A stretch of DNA of 64,000 nt from Okapia johnstoni (Eukaryota; Chordata; Mammalia; Artiodactyla; Giraffidae): positions 9,250,001 through 9,314,000 of the forward strand of contig CM044306.1 of assembly GCA_024291935.2 (NCBI GenBank). The letters run 5' to 3'. The notes under the pieces were generated by a model that worked only from the letters and a program-made list of their open reading frames with translations, did no database searches and had not been told where the DNA came from. Numbering within the stretch: the stretch's first letter is position 1; the number at the start of each line of letters is the position of its first letter. Position numbers and translations under genes: made by a program. Shown here piece after piece: positions 32,299 to 45,469 of this stretch.

Positions 32299-32422
32299 GC
32301 TGCTTAGTCGCTTCAGTCGTGTCCGACTCTGTGTGACCCCAGAGACGACAGCCCACCAGGCTCCTCTGTCCATGGGATTCTCCAGGCAAGAATACTGGAG
32401 TGGGGTGCCACTGCCTTCTCCG
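32299..32422 (-). mobile_element. Bov-A monomer SINE with 11-base target-site duplication
   Basis: The Bov-A body in minus orientation (GCTGCTTAGTCGCTTCAGTC at its low-coordinate end) is flanked by TATCTCTCATT at 32288-32298 and 32423-32433. It has only the Bov-A part and no tRNA head. Confidence 0.9.
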
Positions 32423-32569
32423 TATCTCTCATTATAGCTGCCATATTTACTACATATAATAACCACATATACTATACAATATATGAAATATATTTATCCT
32501 TCTCTTAAGATATATTCACCTCAAGAGGTAAGTATACAGATGGTCCCTGTCTTTCAATGATTGACTTTT

Positions 32570-32666
32570 TTGTGTGGCCGTGCTGTGGGGCACGAGGGAT
32601 CTTAGCTCCCCAACCAGGGATCAAGCCCGGGCCGCAAACCACCGGACTGCCCAGGAAGTCTCACAA
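32570..32666 (-). mobile_element. CHR-type SINE fragment
   Basis: The minus strand begins ACTTCCTGGGCAGTCCGGTG with GGCTTGATCCCTGGTTGG and a GTGCCCCACAGCACGGCC end. TTGACTT-like flanks suggest a short duplication. Confidence 0.75.
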
Positions 32667-34756
32667 CGGTTGACTTATGACTTTTGGATTTTATTATGGC
32701 ATGAAAGTGATACACCGTCAGCAGAAACCACACTCTGAATGTTACTCTTTCCTGGGTTAGCAGTATGTGGTCTGGTCCTCTCCTGTGTTGCTGGGCAGTA
32801 GCAGTGAGCACAGCCCCCAGTCAGCACGAAGGGGAACAATGACACACTTATAGCCACCCTGGACGCAGATGACTGTTCTGTTTCTCCTCACTGTGTCGGT
32901 GTAGTGATCAAGTCACTACAGGAGACAGTCAACACAGGCTGCGCGTTAGATGACTCGGCCCCACTGCAGGCTATTTTACTGTTCTGAGCACATCTAAGGC
33001 AGGCTGTGCTAAGCTGTGCTGCTCAGTTTGGGTGTATTACATATATGCTGACCCATGACATTTTCAACTTATGATGTGTTTATCAGGATGTAACCTGAAA
33101 GAAAGCTTCCATGAATATTCACACAATGCTCTGGGGAAAGTCTTTTTCTCAGCATAATACCCACATCAGTCGCAATCCCAAGGAGACAGACACACACTCA
33201 GAGTGGGAATGTGGACAGAAGAGAGGACGGTCTAGAAAAGTGAGACCACAGGGAGAGATGCAGCCCCAGGGCCAATGAGAGGGGGCGGCCCTGACCCAGG
33301 CCAGGCCTGCCTGGCGGTGGAGTGGAGGGGACCCCAGGTAAGGGTTCAACTGACCTCAGCTGCCTGGTGGGGAGTGTCCCCCAGCCCGCCAGCCTCCTGG
33401 ACAATCCAAAGGGCCAGAGGGCTGGGGAGAGTCTAGAGAGTGGAGCTGGGAGGGCACAAACCCACATTGACCATAGTGACCACACAAATCCCAAGGCCAG
33501 GAGCCACCCCTGAAGTCCTCAGTCCCGTAATCACCATGGTGTTAAGACCCTCTTCCTGGGACCCTGTGCCACTCCAGGCTCGTCTCTCACCACCATGCCT
33601 GGTTTTTTTCTCTAAGCAAAAGACACACACATCACATAAAGCAAGTAGTACCTACGGTTTAAAACAGAAAACCACAGTTTCCTGCCCGACTCCCCCCTCC
33701 CCCACCTAAAATCACGCTCCACAGATGTAGGTCTCTCGGCTATTTCTTCTGCTCATCACCTCCCTGTTGCAAAATAACTAGTTATACCACTTGTTCTCGA
33801 GTTTTCAACTCTAGATATCAACCGCCTGCCATCAAAGATGAAGACTCAGCTTCTACCCCCACACCACACCCATGTGTATACACATGCACACATCCCCTTG
33901 GTATAATTATGCAAACATTTTTGGTTAAATCAGTATTTAGAATTCCCATAAATGCTGCTCACAACCTAGCTACATAATGTACTGTGATTAAAATAACCAC
34001 ATAACGGCATTAAGTGTCCTTTTTGTTTCTCTTTGCTCAGTGCCAAACTCTCTGCCATGCTATGAAACCGTCAACATGGTCAAGCTTTGAGACGGCCTCC
34101 AGAAACCTCCACGCTTCTGCTCAGCCTGGTCTCACAGTTCTGAGGCCCAAGCTCTGGGTATCACCCTGTGCACGCCCTCCCTGTTTCCCGGCCACTGGTC
34201 CTGAGTCTTTGATTCTATGTTTTCTTTTTTTTTTCTTTCTTGGGATTACTCCCTCATTTTGGTGGAGCACATCCTCTCACAACTAACAGAGAGAGGCTGT
34301 GAAGGAGTGGGTTTTCATCACTGGGGCTGTGAATTTTACATGTCTCTTCTCTTACACCTGACATTTTGGCTGGGTGCGGCACTCTAAGTGAAGTTCTATT
34401 TCCTCCGCACGGTGGAGTCACTCCCTTACTGTTCCCTCTTCCTGTACTGCTGGTAGCGATGGTGCCACTCTGATTCCCAATATTTTTTATGTGACCCTTT
34501 CCCCTCTCAGGAAGCTTTCAGGACCTTCTCTCTACGCAGAGTGTTATGAAATTTCGTATGTTATGTTAGCCATCGGGTAGAACCTATGCCTGAAATCTTA
34601 TACTCTAATAATTAAATCTGTCGTTTTTTTCCCCCCAGTTCTTGTTTTTTGACATTTTTATTAGCAACCGGACCTCTCTTGTGGATCCTTTAGTTATTCT
34701 TACCTATTCACTCCTACTTTTCCTCTTCTTTTTGAGCTGCTTTCTAGGAAATATTC

Positions 34757-35095
34757 TTTCAATGGACCAAATGTTTGTGTCCCCTCACACACAACGTGAC
34801 GGTATTTGGAAATGGAGCCTCTGGGAGGTGATTAGGTCATGAGGGTGGAGCCACCTGAATGGGATTAGTGCCCTTATATGAAGAGGCCAGAGAGTTAGCT
34901 AGCTCTCCTTCTGTCATGTGAGGACACAGCAGGAGTGTAGCTCTCTGTAAACCAGGAAGGAGGCCCTCACCAAGAACCCAATCCCGCCAGCACTGAGATC
35001 TTAGACTTTCAGCCTCTACAAAACTGTGAGAAACAAACATCTGTTGTTTAAGCCACCCACCCTGTGCTACTTTGTTACAACAGCATGAACTAAAA
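34757..35095 (+). mobile_element. MaLR-type LTR (MLT1/MST-like), solo
   Basis: The run of motifs TTTGTGTCCCCTCACACACA, GGAGGTGATTAGGTCATGAG, GTTTAAGCCACCCACCCTGT and ACTTTGTTACAACAGCATGA is typical of mammalian MaLR long terminal repeats. No internal coding part is next to it, so it is a solo LTR. The exact subfamily is uncertain. Confidence 0.65.
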
Positions 35096-35159
35096 TAATT
35101 CTCTGCTTTATCTTCCAATCTTTCTACTTGAATGTTCTATTTCTGGGATTTGTTGTTTG

Positions 35160-35356
35160 GTCACTAAATCATGGTAGACTCTTTGTCACTCCACGGACTG
35201 TAGCCTGCCAGGCTTCACTGTCCATGGGATTCTCCAGGCCAAAATACTGGAGTGGGTTGCCATTTCCTTCTCCAGGGGTTCTTCTGGACCCAGGACTGAA
35301 TCTGCATCTCCTGAATTGCAGGCAGATTCTTTACCACTGAGCCATCTGGGAAGCCT
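35160..35356 (-). mobile_element. Bov-tA-type SINE
   Basis: The minus strand begins GGCTTCCCAGATGGCTCAGT with the tRNA-like head, then the Bov-A body. It is somewhat diverged at the 3' end. Confidence 0.85.
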
Positions 35357-36260
35357 ATTTCTTTTACTTTTAATCTGCAAGAACTCACTCTTAATTTCTG
35401 AATGTATCTTTTTGATAGCATCCTATTCTTATTTCATTAATATAATTTAATGAGACTCTTAAGTATACAGTTTTGAAGTTTTCTTCTATATCTTCCATGA
35501 CCTGTTTCCTCTAATTTCTTTTTCTTCTGTTTACTTTGTGTTCTATTCATGTTCAAGGATTTTCCTTAAATGTCTAGTAAACAGAGGCTATTTCTTCATA
35601 TTTAAGAGAGAGGCATTGACAATCTGATTAAAAACTCTGTGTAGTAGCTATGGCCTGTTGAGTGGTGAGTGTCTTTGTAAAATAATAAAGCAATTAACAC
35701 ATAGAGACCCCACATGTAGGGCTCTGTAGGTTCTTGTCTTGAGCAGTGACTGAAAGACACGATCTCCAGTAAAGCTGGCCAGCAGCACCTGGGCAGGTAA
35801 GTAGAGACAGAAAGGGAAAGGAGCTCCTAAGTAAGTACACAGACTTTCACTCAGTCCCCTTACAGCCTGATCTCCACGTTTTACCAAAGGGAAAGAGAAA
35901 TCGCCTTGCTACGGGAGATGGAAAAGAACTGGGTGTCTTAACTGCCTGTCACGACTTCAGACCCACCCTCCGGTTTCTAGCGTCACTCCATATCTCCAAT
36001 CTCAGAGGAATTTCTGAGATCTGAAGATGATGTCATTTTGTTTCCTGATGACCTCTTTCTTTGCAGCTTAGATCTTTCCTGATAAGCTGCCAACAGGAAG
36101 GGTTTGGAGAACGCAATCATGCAAGTGTCCAAAAACCCACAGAAGTTTATCTGTAAGGTGACGTAGAAAGTGACAAAGACCTCAGCCTTCTACAGACAGA
36201 AACCCACAGTTGCCTAGAAATACTGCAAAGCTCTTTTGAAAGTTACTTCTACTTCTTGGG

Positions 36261-36474
36261 CTTCCCTGGTGGCTCAGACAGTAAAGAGTCTGCCTGCAGT
36301 GCAGGAGACCTTGGTTTGATCCCTGGGTCAGGAAGATATCCTGGAGAAGGAAATGACAACCCACTTCAGTATTCTTGCCTAGAAAATCCCATGGATGAAA
36401 GAGCCTGGCAGGCTATACAGTCCATGCGGTCGCAAAGAGTTGGACACAACTGAGCGACTTCACTTTCTTTCTTT
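36261..36474 (+). mobile_element. Bov-tA-type SINE with 12-base target-site duplication
   Basis: The full tRNA-like head (CTTCCCTGGTGGCTCAGAC), Bov-A body and CACTTTCTTTCTTT tail are flanked by perfect CTACTTCTTGGG at 36249-36260 and 36475-36486. It is nearly full length. Confidence 0.93.
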
Positions 36475-37299
36475 CTACTTCTTGGGTTCCCTGAAGAATA
36501 TGGATTTGTACTGTTTTTCCTCATACACATGAACAGCATCAAACCGCAATGTACAAAAACAAAAAGACTTGAGAACAAAGAAAATACTAGGCATATGTTG
36601 CAGAAAATGCAAATAAAAAAATTCCTGGATGCGCACTTAACTTGCACCTCACCACTGTTACCTGCCCATACTTTGTAAGGCAGAATTTTTAGCAGTTTTA
36701 TCATCAACAGTAAAAAATAAATTAGATATTTTTCAAAAGCCCTAAGACATGTCCTTTTACCCTTTGTCTTATTTACACAATCTGAATTTCAGTTTTTTCC
36801 AAGAAGAGTCATTAACTTTTGCAAGAAAAAAGAGAATGGTGTAATTCTTCAGAGTCTGATGTTAATTTCCACGTGAAGAAAATTCACTATCAATGCCACA
36901 GAATGCCATAAAACCGAGGGGAAAAAAAAAAACATGTGGTTTTGAGTTTCTATATAATTTTCCTTGAGAAGGGGGTCGACACATCACCAGGTGCTCAGTG
37001 AGGACCCTCGTGCTGGGGGATCTGCACCTGGATCCAGTCCTCCAGGAGCGGGTGAGGGCAGCCCTGTCCCTGAGAGAAGCTCGGGTAATGATTAGCGCCC
37101 CCCAGTGGTGATGGAGTGACGCCCCACAGGACTCACACCTATCGTCACCATCACACTCAGAAACGTGGTCCTGTGTGCTTTAGAAAACATGCGCTTGACC
37201 TATTCCTGATGCTAAACAGAAACGTCTTCCTCCACAAAGACAGAGGAGCAACAGCATGACTCACAAATGAGAGAGCAGTGTACTATATCTGGTGCGGAG

Positions 37300-37424
37300 G
37301 AATTCCCCAGCAGTCCAGTGGTTAGAGCTCTGTGTGCTTCTACTGCAGGGGGGTGGGTTTGACCTCTGGTTGGGGAACTAAGATCCCACATGCCTCACGA
37401 TGCAGCAAAAAAAAAAAAAAATTA
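37300..37424 (+). mobile_element. CHR-type SINE fragment with A tail
   Basis: GGAATTCCCCAGCAGTCCAG leads into a tRNA-like segment, then GGGGAACTAAGATCCCACAT and a 14-A tail. It is plus orientation and of the shorter CHR type. Confidence 0.8.
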
Positions 37425-37898
37425 AACTTGATATTGAGATAGACATTGAACTACATCTGAAAGCAGTTGCTACAGTTTTAAATGTCCTTTAAAATAAAGT
37501 CAAAATTACTAGATGTGATAAATTCAAACTGTGCTGCCCTCTGCTGGCTACTTGAGAAGATTGTTAAAAGGTTTACAATGAGCCATTACCTTCTGACGGT
37601 GTACAGAAGAAAGTCATGTTCCACCTAGTATGCAGGGCGTGCTCTGGTGATATTCCACTGTTCTCATTTCCTGAAAGGTTTTCGTTATATGAAAACTGGT
37701 TTGCCACTGTGATTAATTTATGGGAACAGGTGATGGCCAATGGGAATTCATGTTACACAGGCAGACACAGACAACAAACAATATTCATGATAAATAATAA
37801 ATTAACTAGCACGCTAGAAAGTAGCAGGTGCTATGGGGGAAAGAAGAATCCAGGAGTGTGTGCATGGGGTGCAGTAATTATTAAAGTACTAAACACAC

Positions 37899-38237
37899 GG
37901 CTTCCCTGGTGGCTCAGTGGTAAAGAATCCACCTGCCAATGCAGGAGACACGGGTTCCATCCCTGACTCGGGATTGGGAGGATCCCACATGCACTCAGAT
38001 CCCACATGAGCAACTAAGCCCATGTGCCACAATCATTAAGTCTGGGCTCTAGAGACCGGGAACGGCTACTACTGAGCCCAGGCATTGCAGCTACTGAAGC
38101 CCGAGCACCGTAGAGCCTGTGTGTTGCAACAAGAGAAGCTACTGCAAGAAGCCGCCCTCGCACTGCAACAAAGAGTTGCCACTCGCCGCAACTAGAGAGA
38201 AAAGCCTGTGCAACGCAGACCCAACACAGCCACATGA
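37899..38237 (+). mobile_element. Long CHR-type SINE
   Basis: The head CGGCTTCCCTGGTGGCTCAG, CHR modules (AGCAACTAAGCCCATGTGCC; TGCAACAAGAGAAGCTACTG; CCGCAACTAGAGAGAAAAG) and ACCCAACACAGCCAC end are present. Flanks AAGTACTAAACAC and AAGTATTAAACGT form an imperfect duplication. Confidence 0.82.
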
Positions 38238-38643
38238 AAAAAGTATTAAACGTGGCGGTCAGAACAGGCATCATAGAGGTGAAGTCTGAACCTCTGTGAC
38301 TGCCCCAACCCAAAGCAAAAACACTGGACACAGGCTTTTCAGGTCCAAAATTCTGCAGTGTGTGAGGTGCATTTATATTATCCTCTGAAGCTCCTGCTTC
38401 CTATTCCCCACCACGTGGACTAATGAAATTAACCCGGCACTGTGTGCAGGATTAGATTCCCAAGGCTGTTTCCCCATGAACAGACCTGAGCTCAGGGACC
38501 CAGAGCCACTGTGGTGGCTGAACCTCCCACTTCCTGTGTCCTTAGGAGAAGTCTCATCCCCTGGTAACCTGAGGGTCTGCCCGCCACATTCTAGCTGGTG
38601 TTCACAAAGCTGGTGCTCATTATTTGAAAAGTGTAAGTGCTAA

Positions 38644-38930
38644 GTTGTTGTTATTCAGTCACTAAGTTGTGTCTGACTCTTTGCGACCCCATGGACTCAG
38701 CGTGCCAGGCCTCCTCCCTGCCCCTCACTATTTCCCAGAGTTTGGCCAAGTTCATGTCCACTGAGTCAGTGATGCCATCCAACCGTTTCATCCTCTGCCC
38801 CTCTCTTCTCCTTTCGCTTTCAATCTTTCCCAGCATCAAGATCTTTTCCAATGAGTCAGCTTGTTCACATTAGGTGGCCAAAGTACTGGAGCTTCAGCAT
38901 CAGTCCTTCCAAGGAGCATTCAAGGCTGAG
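38644..38930 (-). mobile_element. BovB (RTE) LINE 3' end
   Basis: The minus strand contains the BovB 3' landmarks (AAGATCTTGATGCTGGGAAA, TTGGATGGCATCACTGACTC, GTCGCAAAGAGTCAGACAC). It is 5'-truncated and non-coding. Confidence 0.85.
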
Positions 38931-40699
38931 CACTCTGCATTCCCTCAAAAAAGACTTGGGTCTCTACTGTGTGTTCAGTTTGAACTGTGCTGAGTGCCAC
39001 GCTAGCTGGGTGCTGGGCTCCAGAGGTCATGAGAGCACAGGTCTCTGGAGGCCCTGGGTGGTGGCAGAGGTCACCTGAAACCACCACCTGGGCTGCTCAG
39101 GACTAGGATGTGAGGGTCAGGTGCTCCAAGCTCTTGGAGAAAGAACACCAAAAATCAGTCCCTGGGGGCAGCAGGAAGAATGGGGAGTGAGCAGTCCAAA
39201 AAAGAAGAGTGACTTTTGAGAAAATCCACAATCTTAGTGGCATTACCTGGCATTTAGGAGGAGATCAGGGGTGATTCAAATACTGCCTTAGGGTCACAAC
39301 CTTGAAGAGAAAAGTAGAGGTGACCTTTATGGGTGAGTGGGCACCGTCTGGGAGAGGAAGGGCATTTTAGATATAGAACTGCCCAGCACAAGAGGCCCTT
39401 CAAGACGTGTCCTGCCTGTTTGCCCCCGTGTCTGCTGTCACCCCAACAGAGCCCCTCCACCCACAGACACCTACCTGCATTTCTGTCATTTGCATAATGA
39501 TCATTCATCCTTCCAAGACTATGGGCCCCAAACTTAACTTCCCTCCACTGCACAAACCCTCAATCCAAATACCTTACTCTTCTTGAAAGTGATTTTATAC
39601 CCAAAGTCACAGAACGACATTTGTATTGGCGGGGCTGCACATTCTCTTCCCAGCCAGGAAACCCACCTGGAAAGAAGTCTGCAGGAAAGAGAGGCCTGAG
39701 AAATGCAGATTCAAAGATAAAACAATGCAGAATCCCAAACATGAACCAGGTTCATGGTGCTGATGGACAGCCTGAGGTGTGTCACTCGGCCTGAAGGGAC
39801 ACGTGCTGCTGCACCACAGCCAATCAGGCAAACTTCAGAAGCTGTGTCAGTTTCCAGAGACACAGAGAGATTTTCACAAATACAGGATTTCCTGGGCATC
39901 AAAACCACCTGCAGGAGACCAGGCAGCACCCCAACCACCACGATCCCCCTTCCACGATGAAGGACACTGAAGAAACGGGAGAGCTGAGGAGCCATGTGAC
40001 CACGGTTGCCAACACCAAGCCCAGGGGGCCCTCCCAGGGCAGTGTGCTCCCTCTGCCCGATGGACACACGCTCCGGGCACAGGGACCTGACACCCCCAGC
40101 GAAGAAGTCACCAACTGTGAATTCCCTTAACTCTGAGACTGCCTAAAAGACAGCCCCTCTTCACTGAGGTTAGTTTAAGGAGCACAAATATGAACCAGTA
40201 AGAAACTTTTCCTAAGGGCTGAGTTTAGGTCTTCGTATTTTTATCAAAGAACCGCTTATAAAATAAAGCATAAATATTAAATAATCATTCTGAGTTTTTC
40301 TAACACACAAAAGAGGATGATCTCATTGAAGACAGAACATACCACACTTACTGTCTCCCTGTGTTTAAATTATAGAAGGAGTACATGATTACTACATTCT
40401 GGGGTGGGGAGGAAGATGCAGAAAATATAAAATATAAAAATAAAAGTACTTTTTTTTTTTTTCCTGCTTATATCACAGAGTAAAATTTAATATATGTTTT
40501 TCTGCAAGTTTTTTTTTTTCCATAGAGATTTTCCTATGTCAGGGCATATAAATCTATCTCAATTTTTTAAATTGGTACATCCCACAGTAAAATTTGTATT
40601 AATGCTACACTTTGATTTTGTGCTGGTGATTCTCTCTTTCCAATACTCTGCCATCACAAGCTATGTGAAATCAACATTGTTTTTTATCTATCTTTGTGA

Positions 40700-42070
40700 A
40701 CCTGCAGAAAAGATTCAGAAAATGAATTCCAGAGTCGACCAGTATGGGCAGCTAATTTTTTATTTTGAAAAATTTTAGATCTGCAGAAAAACTGCATATA
40801 CACGGACTTGCCATATGTCCTCCACCCAACTTCCCCTAAGGTTACCATCTTATCAACAGAATACAAATAAGCAACCTGGTAAACCTACTGGAACCCCCTC
40901 AGTTTTCTCAATATGGTCCTTTTCTTCCAGTCCAGGATGCAATCCAGGAGACCCCACTGCAATTAGTCTCATCATGACCATTCCCAGTCTCAGTGTTATG
41001 ACCTTTTCACTTCACAGAGTATTGCTCAGTTTTATAAAATGTTCCCCAATTTGGATTTGCCTGCAGTTTTCTCCTGATGCAACTGAGGTTGTGTATTTTT
41101 GACAAGAATTACACAGAAAATGTGGAGAAGGAAATGGCAACCCACTCCAGTATTCTTGCCTGGGAAATCACACAGACAGAGGAGCCTGGTGGGCTACAGT
41201 CCGTGGGGTTGCAAAAGAGTTGGACACGACTGAGCATCTAAATGACAACAACACAGAAAATGAGACTGAGTTCTTGATGCATGACATCAGGGTCCGTGAT
41301 GCTGACTGGCCTTTTACTAGTGATGCTAACCTTGAACACCTGGTAAAGGTGAGTCCACCAGGTTTTTGCTTTTGTGGCTGTTTGTCCCTCTGTGATTCCT
41401 AAAAATCTTGTTGGGAGATGCTCTGGGAGAATGTGGGTATCTGTTCCTCGCCATCTTTTATCATGCCCCAATTTTTGGGTCAGCGGCCAGGTGCTTCTTC
41501 AAGTTGGCTCCTGTGTCTTCCAACTTGTCGCCATCATTCTCTGAGTACTTCTTCACTTCCTGCCATCACAAGACTTTCCAGGTAGGCTCACTTTTTATTT
41601 TTCCCTACCCAGCCCTGGAATCAACCATTTCCCCAAGGATCACAGGTTCCTTTTAATGGAGAATGGTATTTAGAAACCAAGCTCTGGGCATAGGATGTAC
41701 TTTATAAACATTTTAAACTGGGACAGACATTACCAAGCTGCCTTCTGAAATTTGGCACAAAAGGCCCCCCACCAAACACTAAGAGAATGTCCGCTTCTCC
41801 ACAATCTCACCAATGCTCTTTAACATTCTGGTAATCTGCTGGCTGTTGTAGTTTACATTTCCCTGTCTATTAGGATTATTGGCTGTCTGTGTTTCTTCTC
41901 TGAATTGTTTATATCCTTTGTCCTATTTTCCCACTGTTGTTTGCCTTTCTACCGGTTTGCAGGGACTCTTCATATGTTTTGGATAGCAACCTTTGCTTGT
42001 TAGTGCTGCAAATATTTTCTCCAACTATAACGCCTGTTTTACTTTTTTATGAAAGCTTTTGTCACACAAA
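40700..42070 (+). mobile_element. Old L1-type LINE 3' region, split by a SINE
   Basis: The sequence AACTTCCCCTAAGGTTACC through AATTTGGATTTGCCTGCAG, and then AATCTCACCAATGCTCTTTA through GCAACCTTTGCTTGTTAGT, follows the 3' untranslated region of old L1 elements. The younger SINE at 41123-41250 interrupts it cleanly. It is non-coding. Confidence 0.6.
41123..41250 (+). mobile_element. Bov-A SINE with 12-base target-site duplication
   Basis: Bov-A body only (GGAGAAGGAAATGGCAACCC through GTTGGACACGACTGAGC). It is flanked by perfect ACACAGAAAATG at 41111-41122 and 41251-41262. Confidence 0.92.
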
Positions 42071-42229
42071 AAAGAATATAAATAATATATTTATATATAT
42101 TAAGTTCATTCATATGATGCCATGTCTGTTGATTGCTTTTTTATATGACTTCTAAGCTTCTGTGACCTGCTTAGGAAGTAGTGTTCCTTTCTCAATAAAA
42201 TTAGAAAAATATTCACTTAAAAAATTACA

Positions 42230-42290
42230 TATATGTGCATATATGTATATATTTATGTATTTATATTTGTCATTTTATACTTAAAGAAAT
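42230..42290 (+). repeat. AT-rich simple sequence
   Basis: TATGTGCATATATGTATATA-type low-complexity sequence, probably an old retroelement tail. Confidence 0.5.
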
Positions 42291-42513
42291 AAAACAAAAA
42301 ACTCCAGATGGGTTACAGGTCAAAGTGTATATACATAAATAAGATACACTTTGGCCTAATCCATCTGGATTTGTTTTTGGTTTGATTTTTCAAGTGTAGA
42401 ACGACAAAGGGAATCTAAATATTTTCTGGGTAATCAACTGTCATCACCATTCACTGAAAAGCACATCCTTTCCCCAGTGCTCTAAAATGTCATATGATCC
42501 CTACAAGGGAGTG

Positions 42514-42721
42514 ACTGAGAGTGCAGGCGCAGGAGTCAGCCGCTTGGGTTACAGTCCTGGCTCCACTGCTCACTAGCTACTTGGTTACTCTCTCCGTGAC
42601 TTTTAGTTTTCTCATCTATGACATGGAGAAAATTTTCCCACTTCACTGGGTTACTGTAAAAATGCTTAAAATAATGAGGACACCTATTAAACACTTAATA
42701 CACATTAGCTATTATTATAAA
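42514..42721 (+). repeat. MIR element
   Basis: MIR head and core are clear (GGGTTACAGTCCTGGCTCCA; CTCTCCGTGACTTTTAGTTTTC; then AAACACTTAATACACATTAGC). It is in plus orientation and nearly full length. Confidence 0.8.
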
Positions 42722-42744
42722 CTAAATTTGGATGCAAACATCAG

Positions 42745-43290
42745 CGTGTCTAGCCAGTGCTGTCCAAAAAACACATTATATGAGCCAAATATGTATTTTA
42801 AAATTTTCTAGCAGCCACAGTAAACAGGGGCTTCCCTGGTAGCTCAGCTGGGCAAGAATCCGCCTGCAATGCGGGAGACCTGGGTTCGATCCCTGGGTTG
42901 GGAAGATCCTCTGAAGAAGGGAATGACTACTCACTCCAGTATTCTGGCCTGGAGAATTCCATGGACTGTATAGTCCTTGGGGTCACAAAGAGTCGGACAC
43001 GACTGAGCGACTTTCACTTACACTTACTTACTTACACAGTAAACAACTAAAAGATAAATGGTAAAAAATAACCTTAATAATAAGTTTTATTTAACCCAAT
43101 ATATCCAAAACATTATCATTTCTACATATAATCAATATAATAAATATTCTGCCTTTTTTTTTTTACTAAGGTTTCAAAATCCTGGATTTGTTTTATGCTT
43201 AGAACATACTTCAAGAACTCAATAGTGATTATCACGTGAGACAATGCAGGGCTAGACTGGTTCATGACTTAGTTGTATAATATATTGTCA
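42745..43290 (-). repeat. Old mammalian interspersed repeat, copy B, split by a SINE
   Basis: The parts CAGTGCTGTCCAAAAAACAC and ATTTAACCCAATATATCC to AGTGATTATCACGTGAGAC are the reverse of the repeat at 13380-13720. The Bov SINE at 42827-43034 has inserted into it. Confidence 0.6.
42827..43034 (+). mobile_element. Bov-tA-type SINE with 11-base target-site duplication
   Basis: It is nearly full length with tRNA-like head (TGGTAGCTCAGCTGGGCAAG) and body, and a CACTTACACTTACTTA tail. It is flanked by perfect CACAGTAAACA at 42816-42826 and 43035-43045. Confidence 0.93.
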
Positions 43291-43797
43291 CAACAATATG
43301 ACACATGTACCTGCAAGAAAAGTATTAAAAGAACTGAACAGCCATCCATGACTGAAAAAATCTCGACAAACTAGAAACAGGACGAATTTTTTTTTCAACA
43401 TGACAAAAGGTATTTACAACTCACAGTAAATGTTATAGTTTGTGCGGAAATGCTGAAAGCTTTTCCCTTAAGATGGGGAAGAGATGAAGGGTGTCCACGC
43501 TCAGCAACTTCACTGGTACTGTGCTGGAGGGTTTTCTATCCCAATCTTCTCAGCCAGGAAGCCCCAGCAGAACTGGGCCCAGATGCTCCAGCCAATGAGA
43601 CAGGGCAAGGAAAAGGGCACAAAGATTGTAAAGAAGGAAAAGAAAAAGGAAATGATGATCTCACTAGTGGACTGACTACCCACACAGAAAAGGGAAAAAC
43701 AACAACAACAAAAAAAAACCACCTAAACTGTTAGAATCATTCACAGAGGTTAAGACTGCTGGTTACAAAGTCAACATATAAAAGCACAAATTAAATT

Positions 43798-43995
43798 GTT
43801 GTTTAGTCGCTAAGTCCTGTCCAATTCTTTTGTGACCCCCTGGACTGTAGCCCACCAGGCTCCTCTGTCCATGGGATTTCCCAGGCAAGAATAGTGGAGT
43901 GGGTTGCCATTTCCTTCTCCAGGGGATCTTCCTGACTCAGGGATTGAACCCACGTCTCCTGCGTTGGCAGGTGAGTCCTTTACCACGAGCCACAA
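43798..43995 (-). mobile_element. Bov-tA-type SINE
   Basis: The minus strand begins GTGGCTCGTGGTAAAGGACT and ends GACTTAGCGACTAAACAAC. CACAAATTAAA and CACAAATTTAAA flank it, an imperfect target-site duplication. Confidence 0.88.
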
Positions 43996-44339
43996 AGCCC
44001 ACAAATTTAAAACTTGGTGATAAATCAGTTCAACAATGTGTAAGAGTTTAATGGAAAAAAATTCTAAAATTGTGTTGAAAAACTTGAAAGAGGACCTAAA
44101 TCCATGGAGAGAGAAAGCACACTCAGCATCCAGCACTCTCAGCCGTCACTTTTCCCAGAGGATCTACAGGTTCAGTATAGATTTGTCACTGTGAAGCACA
44201 ATCCCAGTAGGTTTTTACACTTATCTGTTTTGGGGGTTATAAGATGGGTGGTTCTGGCATGGGACAGACCATCAGAACAGAATATGAGCGCAGAAACCCT
44301 TGTAGATATAAACATTTGACATATGAGCTGGGAAAAAAA

Positions 44340-44640
44340 AAATCACAGACTGAGTTTCCTATAAATGCTGCTGGCAATACACCATTCACATGAATACCAG
44401 GAAATATGAACGTGAATGGTCACAGCGGCACTTGTAGCAATAACCCCCAAATGGAAACCACCTAAATGTCCAATGAGAGTAGAACAGAATTTTTTTAATT
44501 GTGGTATACCCAAAAGATAAAACATCATGTTTGTAAAAGTGAATATAACTACGTGAAACAACACAGATAAATCTCACAGGCAGAATGATAAGCAAAAAAA
44601 AAAAGTAAAGTAAAAGTCTTCAAAATCAGAAGAAAATTTT
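44340..44640 (+). mobile_element. Old L1 fragment
   Basis: GTAGCAATAACCCCCAAATGG, AACCACCTAAATGTCCAATG and ACAGATAAATCTCACAGGC are characteristic of L1 3' regions. It is non-coding. Confidence 0.65.
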
Positions 44641-45469
44641 ACTAGAAGAATTTTATACCAAGTCCAAAAAGTGTTAAGGACAGACCAAGACATTTTCTAA
44701 CATGTGGACTCAGAACACAGACCTCCCACATACCCTCTCGAAGGAAACTTCTAGAGAATGTGCGTAAGGTAAATCAAAAACAGGAAAGACACAGACCAAG
44801 GAAAAGGTGACTCAACAGAAAGGTAATCCCAAAGACTCTGGGGGGAAGTGGGAACGAAGGCCAGACAGCAGACCTAAGAGCAACTGATCTCGGTCTGAGC
44901 AGAGAATGACAGGCACGGTCCAGGGGGCACATCCGACCGATGCGCTTAGCGGACAACAATCATCACAGATGAGCTTACAGCGCAGCTGCCACACTTGAGA
45001 CAACGACTGATAACTTCAAAGACAGTTGGGCAAAGGGAAAAGTTGAGGCAATTAACAGCTCCAGGAAAAACAAAGAGTGGTACCAGGAAGAGAGAATGAC
45101 TGCAGAATACTATGTGGCTTGGCAGTGTCGTGCTCAACAGAAAGTCTGCAGAGCAGGTCTGAAACTGGCCATCAAGAAGCAAGAGAAGAATACTGTTAAA
45201 CAGCTTAAAAAATTCAAAATGGCTGCCCCTTAGGAGGAGGATCTCAAGGTGGTGCAGGGAACTGCTGCTTTTCATTTTACCGTTTTTAGTTCTGTAACAC
45301 AGTTTTCTCTTTTCCAAGATGGCAAATGTTTGTATTTGAAATTTACAAGACCAACTCTTCTTCTAGAAGAAGTCCAGCTGCTGAGCCTACTCCCATGACC
45401 CTCTTACTGTCACCTACTACACCACATATACAGGAAACAAGCTGAAGGTGTTGACTCAGATTTACGGTA

